Part shown: positions 46,820 through 60,479 of the stretch, piece by piece
How positions within the stretch are numbered: the first letter of the stretch is position 1
Layout: each line of letters opens with the position of its first letter
DNA from: Ceratothoa steindachneri
Lineage: Eukaryota; Arthropoda; Malacostraca; Isopoda; Cymothoidae
Length of the DNA: 64,000 nucleotides
Assembly (NCBI GenBank): GCA_963969495.1
Contig: OZ018319.1
Coordinates: forward strand, 201,164,736 to 201,228,735
Direction: 5' to 3'
Program-made: the position numbers and the translations under genes
The notes under the pieces: model-generated
Seen by the model: only the letters and a program-made list of their open reading frames with translations
The model's database searches: none
Told to the model about the DNA's origin: nothing

Positions 46820-47512
46820 TTCTAACTACAGTTGTTAGTTGGTTTGTTTTTTAACTACTGTTTGGTTAATTGATGTTCGTCTTTCCCCAGCGTCACTGTA
46901 ACCTATAAATACTACTCCTTTGTTAAACCCACTATTCACTCTCTAGGATGGATCCACTTTAGTAAGTACCAAAATTAACCGTTTTTATATTAAATGTTTT
47001 TAACTCTTACAATGGTTGCAAAATTAAAAACAAAGTTTAAATCTTTAACTATTGCCAGGTCAATTTCTCTTATAGTTTTTAATTAATTTCTGCAATAAAC
47101 TTTAAATTTATTAACTAAATTTTTGAGTCAGTTTTAAAGCAAATTTAACTGTTGCCAAGTCATATTTAAAATTTTAACTTATAGTACATTTTACTGATAT
47201 TCATTAATTTGTCACCTTTTAAAATAATGTCTTGTTAGCCTTTTTAAGTCATCTTCATATGTATTAACAATTTTTTGAGTCAGTTTTAAAGCAAATTTAA
47301 CTGTTGCCAAGTCATATTAAAAAATTTAACTTATAGTACATTTTATAATTGGTCACCTTTTAAAATAATGTCTTGTTAGCCTTTTCAAGTTTTCTTCATA
47401 TGTATTAACTTTGTAAACTTATTCTAGCCCGAAGATGAAAACTTGTAGTTTTCGAAACGTAGTAAGAAATTAAAAGATGTTGCATCCGTTTCTCGTAGCT
47501 CTGGGATTTATC

Positions 47513-47515
<3 letters not shown>
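46820..47515 (+). repeat. Penelope-like 3' region with a 152-bp direct duplication and hairpin motif
   Basis: TTGAGTCAGTTTTAAAGC begins copies at 47123 and 47275. At 47429-47460 lies CCGAAGA, a U, stem GAAAAC/GTTTTC with loop TTGTA, and GAAACGT, the third copy of the motif seen at 63 and 17983. The fragment ends at a (TA)n tract at 47516. Confidence 0.6.
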
Positions 47516-47579
<64 letters not shown>

Positions 47580-47584
47580 TATAA

Positions 47585-47669
<85 letters not shown>
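47516..47669. repeat. Long (TA)n microsatellite
   Basis: About 150 bp of TA with a few AATAT interruptions near 47571-47600; the left flank and target of the Tc1-like element. Confidence 0.95.
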
Positions 47670-47672
<3 letters not shown>

Positions 47673-49225
47673 TTCGTGTCAAATTATTAGGCAGCTTTTT
47701 TTCGTAATAACAGAGTATTTATTCGGTTGAATCCAGATATTTATCCCCTGTATAATGATAACACCCCTCTGCATGTACTGCACTAACATGAAGCTAATCC
47801 GCCCATACGTAAAGAAACAACGGCTATTTTTGTTAATAGGCATCATTTTTATCTTCCTAAATTATTAGGCAGATTTAATAAAAATGCTAATTGTGCAAAA
47901 AAGAACATTTATTTAATGCGGCAATTAATTTTTAACAACAAATATAATCATAACGGACTTTATAATGAGCATAATAATATGTTTGAATTGAAATAACTAA
48001 AGAAATATAATGTCATAAAGTTCTTAATGATGGATGTATGATCCTCCACATGAAAGAACCTCCCTGACGCGTTTAGCCATTGAATTTGTCAAGGTAACTA
48101 TTTCATCTAGGGTAATACTGTCAGCAGCATCTACAATAGCTTCCCAGAGCGCATCTTTCGTTGAAAACTGCTGTCCATCTTGATATATCTTCCTCTTCAG
48201 AACACTCCATAGATTTTCAGGTCGGGTGAACACGCTGGCCACTTCATAAAATGGTGTCCAGAGAAGCCAAATTTTTATAGGTATTCCAGAGATTTCTTAG
48301 CTGCATGGGAAGGCTCATTATCTTGCATGAATATTAGCGTTTTCTTCAATGAAACTTTCTGCTTCTTTAACAATGGCTTAAAGTTGTCCTCTAAAAAGGC
48401 AACATGGGCGGCATTAGATGTCATCTTAATTCCGTCTGGAACTTTCCAAGTATCAACCCACTTGTCTCCAATGATGCCAACCCAAAACATGACTCCGCCT
48501 TTCCCTTGTTGGCATCTTAAACGATGAGGACGATTTCCGCTATTTGCAACCCATCCTTTACTCCGCCCATCTGGTCTGTCTAGGGTAGCACGGCATTTTT
48601 CAGTAAAGAGGACATTTGAAAAATCTATTTTCTTGTAGTCTTCTACCCATTTAACTGAATTTTGCTCATGAACAGCCTTCAGGGGCAGCCTTGTAACAGG
48701 TTTTACGTTCTTGCCTACCTGCTTCAGGAGGTGAGACCTGGTAGATTTCAAAATATCTTCCCTACCACAACGTTTAAACACTTCTCGACTAGTCAGACCC
48801 AGATTCTTCACTACTTTCCTCGTTATACGTGACATATTACGCCTGGAAATAACCCTCGAACGGACAGCAGAAGACTCCATAAATTTCTTCATAGTTCGAT
48901 GATCTCTGCCCAGGATCTTTGATATTTCCAGTGTCGTTTTTCTTTTTCCAAGCTCTGAGACAAAAGTGGTCTTCTCATTTGATGTTAAATCACGTTTGTG
49001 ACCCATAATAACACTTTTATTTGGCACTTGCCTAATAATTTAGGACGATAAAATTGTTGCTGTTTCACGAAAATGGCCACCGTTTGTTTATATCTGCGCA
49101 GATCCAATTTATTTTCTACAGTATGCGCAGGCAGATGTTACCATTATTCAGTGGGTAAATATCTAAATTCGAACAAATAAATACCCTGTTATTACGAACA
49201 ACAAAGCTGTCTAATAATTTGATAC

Positions 49226-49231
<6 letters not shown>
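47670..49231 (-). mobile_element. Tc1-like DNA transposon with about 80-bp inverted repeats
   Basis: Left end (47670-47750) and right end (49150-49231) are inverted copies: TCAAATTATTAGGCAGCTTT against TCAAATTATTAGACAGCTTT, continuing through CGTAATAACAG and TATTTATTCG. TA flanks both sides within (TA)n. Total 1562 bp, the usual Tc1 length. The single transposase gene lies on the minus strand and has one small deletion. Confidence 0.95.
48024..49027 (-). pseudogene. Tc1-like transposase, single frame break
   Basis: Binds the inverted repeats and cuts and pastes the element. Starts at 49027 (an internal start MGHKRDLTSNEKTTFVSELG fits homologues). N-terminal helix-turn-helix pair: TTLEISKILGRDHRTMKKFM and RKVVKNLGLTSREVFKR. 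First catalytic block NVLFTEKCRATLDRPDGR, where the usual D is read as T-E; GGVMFWVGIIG; second block IFMQDNEPSHAA. A shift near 48255 leads to the frame 48242-48024 with ENLWSVLKRKIYQDG, the Glu block; a few bases coding the SPDLNPI part are deleted. Otherwise the gene is complete. Confidence 0.9.

Positions 49232-49274
<43 letters not shown>
49231..49274. repeat. (TA)n microsatellite
   Basis: Right flank of the Tc1-like element. Confidence 0.95.
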
Positions 49275-49277
<3 letters not shown>

Positions 49278-49309
49278 TTTAAAGGCCCAAAGAAATGAAA
49301 ATTGGCATT

Positions 49310-49685
49310 ACGACACTAAGAAAGACGACCGTTGAAAGCTTAAGCTTAAGAAAGAAAATGTAAGATATAGAGACGGAGAAAAATAGCGATTTAAGTTATT
49401 TACAAATAATGCCCGTGCCCAACTCTCACTAGAACACTTGTCTTGTCTCTCACTGGATAAAAACCTACACTTCGTTATTCAAAAGGCTTCTTGAATCAAC
49501 CTTTTTGGGGGGCTGAAGATGGTGGCTCAGTTTATGAGCGTCATGGTCACGCTTGAGGACACAGGTTTGAATCCTACTCCTTTATTTATTTTCATATAAC
49601 GGTTAAAATTAGTTTCCACATTTTTCTCCGTCTCTATATCTAACATTTCTTTCTTTAGCTTTCAATGGTCGTCTTCCTGAAACCC
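49310..49685 (+). mobile_element. tRNA-like (SINE-like) segment between inverted repeats
   Basis: Arms 49316-49390 and 49607-49680 are inverted copies sharing GATATAGAGACGGAGAAAAA and AAGACGACC. Between them a tRNA-like part shows an A-box-like TGGCTCAGTTTATGAG (49524-49539) that can form a D-arm (GCTC/GAGC) and a B-box-like GGTTTGAATCC (49564-49574). This could be a small SINE or a tRNA pseudogene caught in a foldback element. The anticodon stem is poor, so it is not a working tRNA. Confidence 0.5.
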
Positions 49686-50960
49686 CCCATCCTGGTGTAT
49701 CCCAAGGCACCGAGATAGTCCTCGCCCTTGAGGAATACCCCCGAGTGAACTCCCTCCAGCACTCCCCTAAGTCATAGGATTCAAGCATTGACTCACCCCT
49801 CGCCAGTGCGAATTATTCCCCCAGTATCCTGAAGAGAAAAAGAAACATTCTTGCTCTATCCCGTGGCGAGATCATCTCCTCCAGAAGGCGTGTGGCTCTC
49901 CATCTACCACACGCGCCGAAGGCCTCTGTGGCTTTAAAGAATTTCCCCCTTAAGAACACTGCTTAACAACATTCTTGAGGTGACGTAACAATTGAGTTCA
50001 AAGCCAGACTCAAACCCGATTCTAGTATGAATCTATAAAGGTATTTAAACCCCGGTATCCGTTTCCGTGTAGGTCATTTTTCATTTTTATATTAAAGTTA
50101 GCTGTGGGTCAACCATAACTATAAATTCAAGTATGTCAGGATAAAGCCTCACTTGAATTTGTTGAGTTCATTTCTGTATATGTAGTTTGTTGAATTCGTT
50201 GATTCATGTTTTTTTTTTAATTAAAGTTTTAGTTTTTTTAGAAAGAAATTTTTATTCAATCCTCGAAGCGATAAGCAAGGCACTTGAAACTCTTAAAGAT
50301 TAAAGATGCAATAATCAAATAATAATAATTAATCATAATTAAAAATATAGCACTCTTAGAGATAAAACGTAATCACGGAGTTTTGAAGTACGTAAACAAC
50401 CCATACGTACAAACTCCAGCCATCACTTGGTCCTTCCTATACCACGACACGTACTATTTAATGGTATTCTTCACCCATCTGCCTCCAAAGTTGTGGGAGA
50501 GAGAAATTTTCTTCACAAATTCTGACAAGTTTGCTTCCAAAGAGAGGGTGATTATAAGCCCTAACACTATCTGGAATAATTAAAAACTAATATCTATTAT
50601 TTATATGTTACACCGTTCGTCTCTCTTTCTCGCTCGTCCTCAAATACACAAAGGATCACAATAAACAAATAAAGGCGGCTAAAAACAAACGAATGTGTAC
50701 AAAATAAAACAAACCGTAGAAAAAGGGAACCACAATCAATACATGCATAATCCTACCTAAAGGAAACAACCCAGAACACTCCCAAAACCCCAAATCATTA
50801 ACCCCTCAAAGCGAAACAATCAAATTACTAACCCCCCCAAAGCAAAACAAATAAAACATCAGTCAAAACAAAAAAAACATGAACAAAAACAAACAAATAA
50901 TTAACTCCCAAAACAACCCGTAAAAAAAAAAAATCCTTAACCAAGACAAAACAGATCAGT
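49686..50960. other. Unassigned sequence, then A/C-rich low complexity
   Basis: No protein recognised. From about 50640 to 51020 the sequence is rich in AAAC and AAACAAA runs. Confidence 0.4.
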
Positions 50961-51064
50961 AACTCAAACAAACAAACAACTCCGTAACCAAAACAAACAA
51001 ACAGTTTAGCGTGTGGTCCAAAACCTGAACATGGGAAAACCTTTCTGTAAAGAGCGATTCAAGC

Positions 51065-53345
51065 CTCCGAATGGACATAATAAAGACGAAAGTTCTTGGA
51101 AGAACACTTTTCTCTTTCCTGAGGGTGGTTTACGTTGGTTTTATAACTATTAGTGACACCATCTTTGTATTTATAAGAAATGATTCTCCCTCAGACTATC
51201 CCAAACAAAAAGTTTATTTGCCATCCTATAAAATTTTTGTTATGGTTGTTTACAGACCACTCAATCAAAGTATTGATTGGTCTGGTCGAATTCCATTTGC
51301 TCTGTCTGGGTTGTCTCTTTCCTCTCTAGGTCTTTTCAACTCTTTGGGCTTTTTCCAGAGGGATCTGACCTCAGATCATGATCGAATTGCTGATTTGAAC
51401 TGCATTGCACCTCTTCCATGTTTCGATCACGTAGGTATAAGTTTAAATGTAGTGTCCTTTCCACATCTCCCTTACCGAATCCTGTATACTATGATTGGTT
51501 TCATTATGACTTTGGTGTTTTCTCATATTATTTGTATTTTATTGACTGGGAAAGTGAATTCTATGGTTGCAATCCTGGCGTCTGTTTTTTTTAAATTCAC
51601 AAATATTTTGTTAAACTTTTTCAATACCTTCGTCCCGATTAAGTCGACCATGTCCAAAAAATACCATGGACCAGAAATATATTGCAGAAAACTTCTGCAT
51701 GGATACACTATAAACATGTCAGGTCTTTGCTTGGTCGTAATTCCCCTCAAGCAGTATAGGCCTGGCTACAGTTAAGAGATGCTAACATATCATTTAAAGT
51801 TAATGTAAGAAAAGCACTATCCGAATATCAATATTCCTTGTTAACTAATAATGATCCCAAACGCCTGCATTCATACTTGAGGAAGAAGAAAGTTAATTGA
51901 CCATCGGTTGGCCTTCTTCAAGTGAATGGATCTTGGTTCACCGATGCCTAGGTGATGGCCAATCATTTGGCGACTCACTTTTCGTCAGTGTTTGTGGAAG
52001 GTTTTCCTCATGACCGTTTTGCTCACCAAGTAGCTGATAGCCGTTTTGTCTTCAATAACATATCAGTAAATGATATTTTTCTTCTCTCAACAACTTAAAG
52101 CTCTCCTCTAGTTGTGGTCCGGAGGGTCTCCCCTCTATTGTTTTTAAGAAGTGTGCAGCTGCCTTATGTTTTTCTTTATAACTTATTTTTAATTCAAGCA
52201 TCTCATCAAAGCATGTACCAATTCAGTGGAAATCAGCCAATGTTATTATGCCTTTATATGGATTCTGGTGTAGCTGTTGATGTGCTTTACTTTGACTTCC
52301 GAAAGGCATTCGATGTAGTTATTCATAGAATTTCGATGGAGAAGTTGCCTCTACTTGGCTGGATTGGTGATTTCTTGATTGAAAAAAATTTCAAGGTAGG
52401 GGGCCATGGTTCTTCTAGTCATTTTATTGACGCTGTTAGTGGTGTCCCACAAGGTTCAGGGTTGGTCCCTGTTCTATCTCTTGTTTATATTAATTATGTT
52501 TATGAGGGTCTCAGAAGTAGATTGGTCCTATTTGCTGATGACCTTAAGCTATATTTTGCCGACCCTTTAGATAAGCTTGAAGGTCATAATGCTAATATGC
52601 AGTTACAAAATGATATTTCTTTACTGTAGTAAGTAAGTCTTGGGATCTAAATTTTTCTGTTAATAAGTGTGCCAGGGTTAATTTTTGTTGATTTAATTCG
52701 TTTCCTGTTTTTAATTATTACCTTGGCGATGATCCAATCCTTAGCAGAGATTCCTCCAAACATCTTGACCTTTTGGTTGATCCTCACTTAAGTTTCACTT
52801 ACATGTTAGAGAGGTACGAGTATATATCAAAGCCCGTGGTGTTGCAAATTCCATTCTTATAGGTACGATCTGTCGCTCCCCTGATTTCATGACCCAAATA
52901 TTCATCTCTCATATTAGACCAATTATTGATTTTGGTAGTGTCTTGTGGAACACTGGATATTTGGGTGATTCACGATTGTTTGAATCTATTCAGAGGAGAT
53001 GGACAAAAAAGATTGCTGGACTCTCGTTTTACTCGTATGCTGAGCGATTGCCATATCTTAACTTGTACTCAATTAAGGGGAGATTGATTCGCGCTGATAT
53101 GATTTTTGTGTGGAAAATTTTATATGGTCATAGTCGTCACTTAAATGGTTTATTCATGCAAGCAGCTTACAACCGTATTAGAGTTCATAGAAAGAAGATC
53201 TTTATGCCACGTTTTGCAACTAATGTTAGATCTCGCTTCTCCTCTGTTTGTGTTATTGAGCTTTGAAACTCCTTGCCCGAGTCTGTTGATCATCTTGCTC
53301 CTTATCTGTCTTTAAGAGGAATCTAGAAGTGTCCCTTGGCAATGT
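51065..53345 (+). pseudogene. LINE (jockey/CR1 group) with endonuclease end, RT and C-terminus, frameshifted
   Basis: A decayed non-LTR retrotransposon. Endonuclease end: KIFVMVVYRPL (51230) and FDHVGISLNV (51425). Linker to about 51970 (NNDPKRLHSYLRKKKVN, NHLATHFSSVFVEGF). RT in the open frame 52114-52629: VAVDVLYFDFRKAFDVVIH (motif A), SGVPQGSGLVPVLSLVYINY (motif B), LVLFADDLKLYF (motif C). C-terminal domain in the frame 52889-53266: RPIIDFGSVLWNTG, LFESIQRRWTKKIAGL and YAERLPYLNLYSIKGRLIRA. This lineage is distinct from the CR1 copies at 36.7 and 42.7 kb. Confidence 0.8.
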
Positions 53346-54105
53346 TCTCTATGATTATTATTAGCTTTTCCTCTCTGTTGTTTCTGTTTTGCATCCTTTA
53401 TTAGCCAACCTTTTGTCTCTTATTCTACTTGCTTTTATTTATGTTCTTCTGGTTGGAGGATGCTGTCGTGACAGCGGAGGGGGAAGAAATCTTAAAGACC
53501 AATTTTCCCACTTTGATAATTAAAAAAATAAAAAATTCCACGGGGGCATTTCGGGCAACGGCTGTTGAAAAAAAGGGCCGTGGTGAAAATGGTGAAGTTA
53601 GGTGTACGTGTGGGGAAGTGTGGGGTAGGGTGCGCAACTCTCCTTATCAAAAGCATATAGGCCCCATGGAGGGGGTCCCTCTCGAACACAAGTATTTCCT
53701 CAATCAAGTCAATCTCGTTCTTTGTGGTCAATCATCCATTTACTTTAGCATGGACCCTCCCTCTCCCCCCCGCCCCAAGTGGTATTAAAACTCGTACATT
53801 TGAATTCCTGTGCCTCTTCGGACCAGCTTGTTGCAAGTATCTTTCATTCCCTCCCTGCCTCAACATTCAGAGTAGATCGGTTAGACATCTTTATTATCCA
53901 CAATCTAGTTTTCTGTCACCTTTCCCCCCCCCCCTCCTATCGACCGCGAACCCACCGATCGAAAATGCTCCGATTTCGACGAAAATCACTGATATTTGTG
54001 ATCGACAGAGGTGCCGATTTACCGGATTGAAGGCGGGAAAAGAGTGGGAGTGCCATTGAACAACGAGGGCCACTCGAAGACAGCTCAATTTAATGAAGCC
54101 AACCA
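53346..54105. other. Unassigned sequence
   Basis: Short open frames in several registers but no recognised domain. C-runs at 53925-53935. Confidence 0.35.
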
Positions 54106-54109
54106 AGTC

Positions 54110-54735
54110 TAACCATTAGAAGAACCAGACACGACCCATCCTAACCATGCTTAACCTAGGGAAACATAACCATGCTTACTTAACGTAGAGGAACATAACT
54201 AATAGAACCTGACATGACCTAACCAAACCTTCCCTGACCTAACTTAACCTAACCTGACTTGATCTAATCTTACCGAACCTAGCCCAACCAGACCTTAACC
54301 TAGCCTGATCTAATCTAACCTAACCGAACCTAACTTAACCTATTGTGACCTCACCTAGCCTAACTTTAACTAACCTAACTTAATCTGACCTCACTTAACC
54401 TTACCTGACTTACCTTAACCTATCGTGACCTTACATGACCTTACCAACCCTCACTTAACTTAATATATTATGACGTAGCCTAACTTAACCTCACCTAACC
54501 TAATTCAAGCTAACCTTACCAAACACAACTCTCATCCCATCTCAACTTAATTGGATCAAACCTAATCTGACTTAACCAAACCTACTTCGACCTGGCCTAA
54601 TAAGCCAACTTGAACTAACAACCTAACATAACCAAATCCAACTAGCTTAACTATAATCCTTAGCTGCCTCAACCTTAACCTAATAACGTAACCTAACCTA
54701 CTAAATCTCACTTCAACAAACTGATAACACCCCTT
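54110..54735. repeat. Degenerate (AACCT)n, telomere-like repeats
   Basis: Dense imperfect units AACCT, TAACCTAACCTGACTTG and similar throughout. The complement is TTAGG, the usual arthropod telomere unit. Many single changes (GACCT, AACTT) show that it is old and internal, not an active telomere. Confidence 0.8.
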
Positions 54736-54740
54736 AAATA

Positions 54741-54743
<3 letters not shown>

Positions 54744-54797
<54 letters not shown>
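54744..54797. repeat. (TA)n microsatellite
   Basis: Left flank of the mariner element. Confidence 0.95.

Positions 54798-56481
<1,684 letters not shown>

Positions 56482-56537
<56 letters not shown>
56482..56537. repeat. (TA)n microsatellite
   Basis: Right flank of the foldback element. Confidence 0.95.
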
Positions 56538-56540
<3 letters not shown>

Positions 56541-57030
56541 CAAAATCAACACATAATCTTAACTCATTATCATCGCATTCTACAAATACCTACCTTTGGT
56601 TAACAGCCTCGTTGTTAAGAGAACAATATTATGCCACTCAAATCCTATCACATTTTGTTCCTTTTGCTTCTAAACATCTTCTCACACACTCAAGTCCACT
56701 TTTACGCTCCCCGGGACCCAGAGATCCGAGTACACTGATCCTTAGGAGACGGTTTCACATGACGGACCAATCCTGGTGAGACGTGTCGTCTTTCCGGTCC
56801 GATCTACCGCACACTTTTGACACTAGACCCTGCTCCAGTGAAGGCCAATGCCACACTGATTGGCAGTTGGCAGAGTGAGTGCCAAATCGAGGCAGTGAAT
56901 GTGCCAACCGCACGTACGGGGCGAAGGAGGAGACAAAATGTGTTGTTTTTTTTTCGGTTTTACCCATCGAAGGCGACTGTACAGCGCGTATCTCTTCGCC
57001 CGCATTTGCGTTAGGCCGTGATTTGGTTCA
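56538..57030. other. Unassigned sequence
   Basis: No domain recognised in the short frames here. Confidence 0.35.
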
Positions 57031-57034
57031 TCCA

Positions 57035-58070
57035 TGTTTTAAGTGTTATAAGATCATCTTTCACCATTTGCTGGTATAACGCCATCTTTCACCAACATTT
57101 GTAAGGGATATGAAGCCATATTTCACCATATGGTTCAATGGTATAAACACATCTTTCACGCATATTTTTTAAGTACTATGACGTCACTTTCACCAATATT
57201 TATAAGTGGTTGGTATAACCCCAATTTAACCAACATTTTAAGTAATAGATATAAGAAATTCACAAAGTAGAGCGTGAGTGCAGCCTTACTTGCAAAACAA
57301 ACCCCACAGAAAAGATGAAAAGCGGAATCTAAGTAATTTCGAGCATTATTCAGGTTATTCTTGAAAGTACTTGGATTTCGCTTTTCATCTTTCCTGTGGG
57401 CTTTTTTGCAATCCATTTTAAGTAATATAACACTATCTGTCACCAATATTTGTAAGTAGTATAATGGAGTTTCACCGACATCTATAAGTGCTATGAAGGG
57501 CTTTTCTCCCAAAACTTGAACTAGTATAACCTCATTCATTAATATCTTTAAGTAGTATCAAATCATCTTTCAGCACTATATTCAAGTTGCATACCACCAC
57601 CTATGACTAATATTTTTGAGATTTATGAGTTATATTTTACTAATATCTTAGTGGTACAATGGCATGTATTTCACCCAAAACTTCTTAGTGGTATAGCGCC
57701 TTTACACCAATAACTTTAAGTGGTATAACACTATCTTTAGTTAAATGTCAGATAACACCATCTTTCACAAATATTTATCAGGGGTATAAGGCAACCTTTC
57801 ACCAATGATTTAGAAGTACAACACCATTTACACCAAGATGTTTAAATAGTATTACGTCTTCTCAATAAATTTAGATCGTATAATTTCCTCATTCACTAAC
57901 ATTTATAACTGATATAACGAAATATTTCACCAATCCTTTTGAGGGACATAATGCCATCTTTCCCCAACACTTGTAAACTGTATTAAACCATCTTTCACTA
58001 ATATTTTTGAGTGACAAAAAGCCATCTTTATTCATTAATTTTAAGCGCTATAATAGCCATTTTTAGCGAG
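57035..58070. repeat. Diverged minisatellite, ~30-bp unit, first block
   Basis: Units approximate GGTATAACGCCATCTTTCAC plus CAATATTTTAAGT, repeated with many changes. Interrupted at 57248-57413 by a foldback insertion. Confidence 0.8.
57248..57413. mobile_element. Small foldback element with 14-bp target duplication
   Basis: CATTTTAAGTAATA occurs at 57234-57247 and 57414-57427 on both sides. Inside, arms about 57289-57345 and 57354-57412 are inverted copies (AGATGAAAAGCG, CCCACAG). Its left start AATTCACAAAGTAGAGCGTGAG matches the start of the 56182 element, so both belong to one family. Confidence 0.85.
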
Positions 58071-58139
58071 ATGATTAGATGTCTGACAGCATTTGACCGC
58101 CCCAATTATTCGAGGGCCCTCTGCCATCTTTCTCAGATA

Positions 58140-59385
58140 TTCGGGCGAATCTAGGCACGGACATTAAAGAGAAGATGCCATAACCAACGATGGCATTTCC
58201 TCTCACTGACGAGGGAGATACCCGCTAATGAAAATTGCAGGATAAAGTAAAGGAATAATGAGAAAATAAAGGCAAAGATCATAACGACAAAATTATTCTT
58301 ACACATTCGTACTGGGTGTTTTAACAACCACGTTGGAGCAAGTTCGTACAACTTTTATTTATTTTATTAGTATTAGTTTCAATATTATTATTAGCTCTTA
58401 TTAATATTATTGAGAGTATTAGCTTCATTCTTCTTCTTCTAATTAATATTATTATTATTCTTTACGAAAAAATAGGGTTCGTAAAGATATCAATGAAGTT
58501 GGTGAAAGTAAAAATGTTGGGTAAAAGCCGCTCTAGTTCTCTAACGGAGAGACTATTGCGAGCACTCTGTGTGGTATGCAACTCTCCATACCCCTCTACC
58601 CATCAACCCTCACAAGTTTCCTCCTCCTGCTAGCAAGTGTCAGGGTGAAATAGCGGGTCCAGGAATAACAGGTCGAGAATCATCTCCTTCAAGCAGCGCT
58701 GCGATAAAAAAGGTCTCCCTCGAAGCACCCAATCGCCCTTATGGACCTTGGCATATATAACCACATCCCCCTCGAGGTGAATTACCCTCGTTGTGGAAGG
58801 GAGGCTAAGGCAGGAGAGCTGTTTGCTCTTCCTCTCTGCATGTACCTTCCACACATCTTCATTTCTCCCAACTTCCCTACTTTACGAACGTCTCAAATGT
58901 AACTTTTTCTCGAAGATGCCCTCGATTATTTTTCTTCTTAGTTTCAAGTAAATAATAATGATAAAATATATAATAATCCCATGAACATGAAGTTAGGGGG
59001 TAAGACATCAGTGATGATTGAAGGAAGAGACGAAGTGGGACTTAGTGACGTCACCGCATGGACGCCATTGCCTCAGGATGAAACAGAAATGAACACCACC
59101 CCCCTCCCCCAGAAACGGGGGAGGGGGAAGTATTATATACACTAAGGCATCCCTTTTCTTTATAATCCACTAACGAAAGTTAGTCAACTTGGGATGAAAC
59201 TTGAAAAAGAGTTTTTATGAGTGAGGGAGAGAGAGAAAGAGAGTGACTCACACTTGCACTTGCCCCCTCCCCCACACACAAACACACACACAGATAAACA
59301 CTTCGAACCGAATTAATGAATCCAAAAAAAGGAGGAAAAGCGACTGGTGAAATTCGTTCCCGCCTTTCTCTGATCAGGACGACGA
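58140..59385. other. Unassigned sequence with simple repeats
   Basis: Holds ATT/TTC-rich runs at about 58375-58460, a perfect C5TC5/G5AG5 hairpin near 59100-59127, a GA-run (59220-59245) and a CA-run (59270-59292). No gene recognised. Confidence 0.4.
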
Positions 59386-60470
59386 GTTACACCAAAAAGT
59401 TTAACTGGTATCACACAACATCTCACCAGTTTTTTTTAAAGTGGCATAACGGCATATTTTATCAACATTTTAGGTAGTATAAAGTGATATTTCACCAACA
59501 TTTCTAAATGGTATAAAGTGACCTTTTGACAATATTTTAAATGGTATGAAGTAGGTTTTCAACCACTATTTTACGTGTTATTAAATAATCTTTCGCTGAT
59601 ATTTTAGGTGGTATGAAGTGAGCTTTAACCACTACTTTAAGTGGTATAAATTAACCTTTCACCACTATTTTAAATCGACTTAAATTTATTTTTACTCATA
59701 TAAGATCAACATTTTAGAATAGCCAAGTGAATTTCCTGATCTCAATCACTAATATTTTAGGTGGTACGAAGTGAGCTTTCACCAGTACTTTAAGTGGTAT
59801 AAAGTAACCTTTCACCACTATTTTAAATGGACTTAAGTTCTTTTTACTCATGTAAGAAGATCAACATTTTAGAATGGCCGAGTCAATTTCCTGATCTCTA
59901 TCGCATTGACAATCTATGGAATGAGCTGAAAATACGACTCCACGCGAGAAACCCACCGAATTTGAGACTTAAAAAAATTCAGGAAAAAAGGATTGACATT
60001 ACCTTTGATTTCTGCTAACAAGTTACAAGAAAATACAAAAGGACGTCTGCAAGCCTTAATTGCCAACAATGGCTTTGTAACTAAATATTAAGTGGCATGT
60101 GTCCATTACTTTTGTATCGGGTGTTACAATGTTTTTGTAAACCAATTTGTTAATATCTAATCTTTTAATTGCCAGTTGTTTTCAATACTGTACAAGTATT
60201 TACCCAGTTATGTTTTGGTCCTTTGAAATGTATATGTTTTTGTATTTTTATACCTCATCTTTTAACCTGTACCATTTTGAGGTTGTTCATTCAATGTAAA
60301 GTGCATTACAAATAAAGTATTAAATATTATTATTATCATCTTTCACCATTATTTTAAGTGGAATTAAGTGATCTTTCACTAATATTTTAATTGGTATAAA
60401 GTGATATTTCACCAATATTTTTAGTGGTAGAAAGTGATCTTTCGCCAAGATCTTGTAAGTAGTACAACCA
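59386..60470. repeat. Diverged minisatellite, ~30-bp unit, second block
   Basis: Same unit as at 57035-58070 (AGTGATCTTTCACCAATATT, TTTTAAGTGGTATAAAGT). Interrupted by a Tc1-like fragment at about 59850-60330. Confidence 0.8.
59850..60120 (+). pseudogene. Tc1-like transposase, C-terminal fragment
   Basis: LEWPSQFPDLYRIDNLWNEL carries the third catalytic block (usually SPDLNPIENLW; Asp in place of Glu and FPDLYRI changed here), followed by KIRLHARNPPNLRL, RYKRTS-type and an end near NNGF in shifted frames. Only the last quarter of a transposase is present, and the fragment sits inside the minisatellite. Confidence 0.75.
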
Positions 60471-60479
60471 AGATTAAGA

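Noticed and set aside
47470..47682. 70-codon frame of alternating Tyr and Ile
   Set aside because: Translation of a (TA)n microsatellite; the same holds for the similar frames at 20435-20756, 36339-36533 and 55990-56779.
49508..49580. Functional tRNA gene
   Set aside because: A- and B-box-like sequences are present but the anticodon arm does not fold well and no clear anticodon can be assigned.
59100..59127. Perfect 11-bp C-rich/G-rich hairpin, possible terminator or quadruplex
   Set aside because: It has only two G-runs on either strand, too few for a quadruplex alone, and there is no gene beside it.
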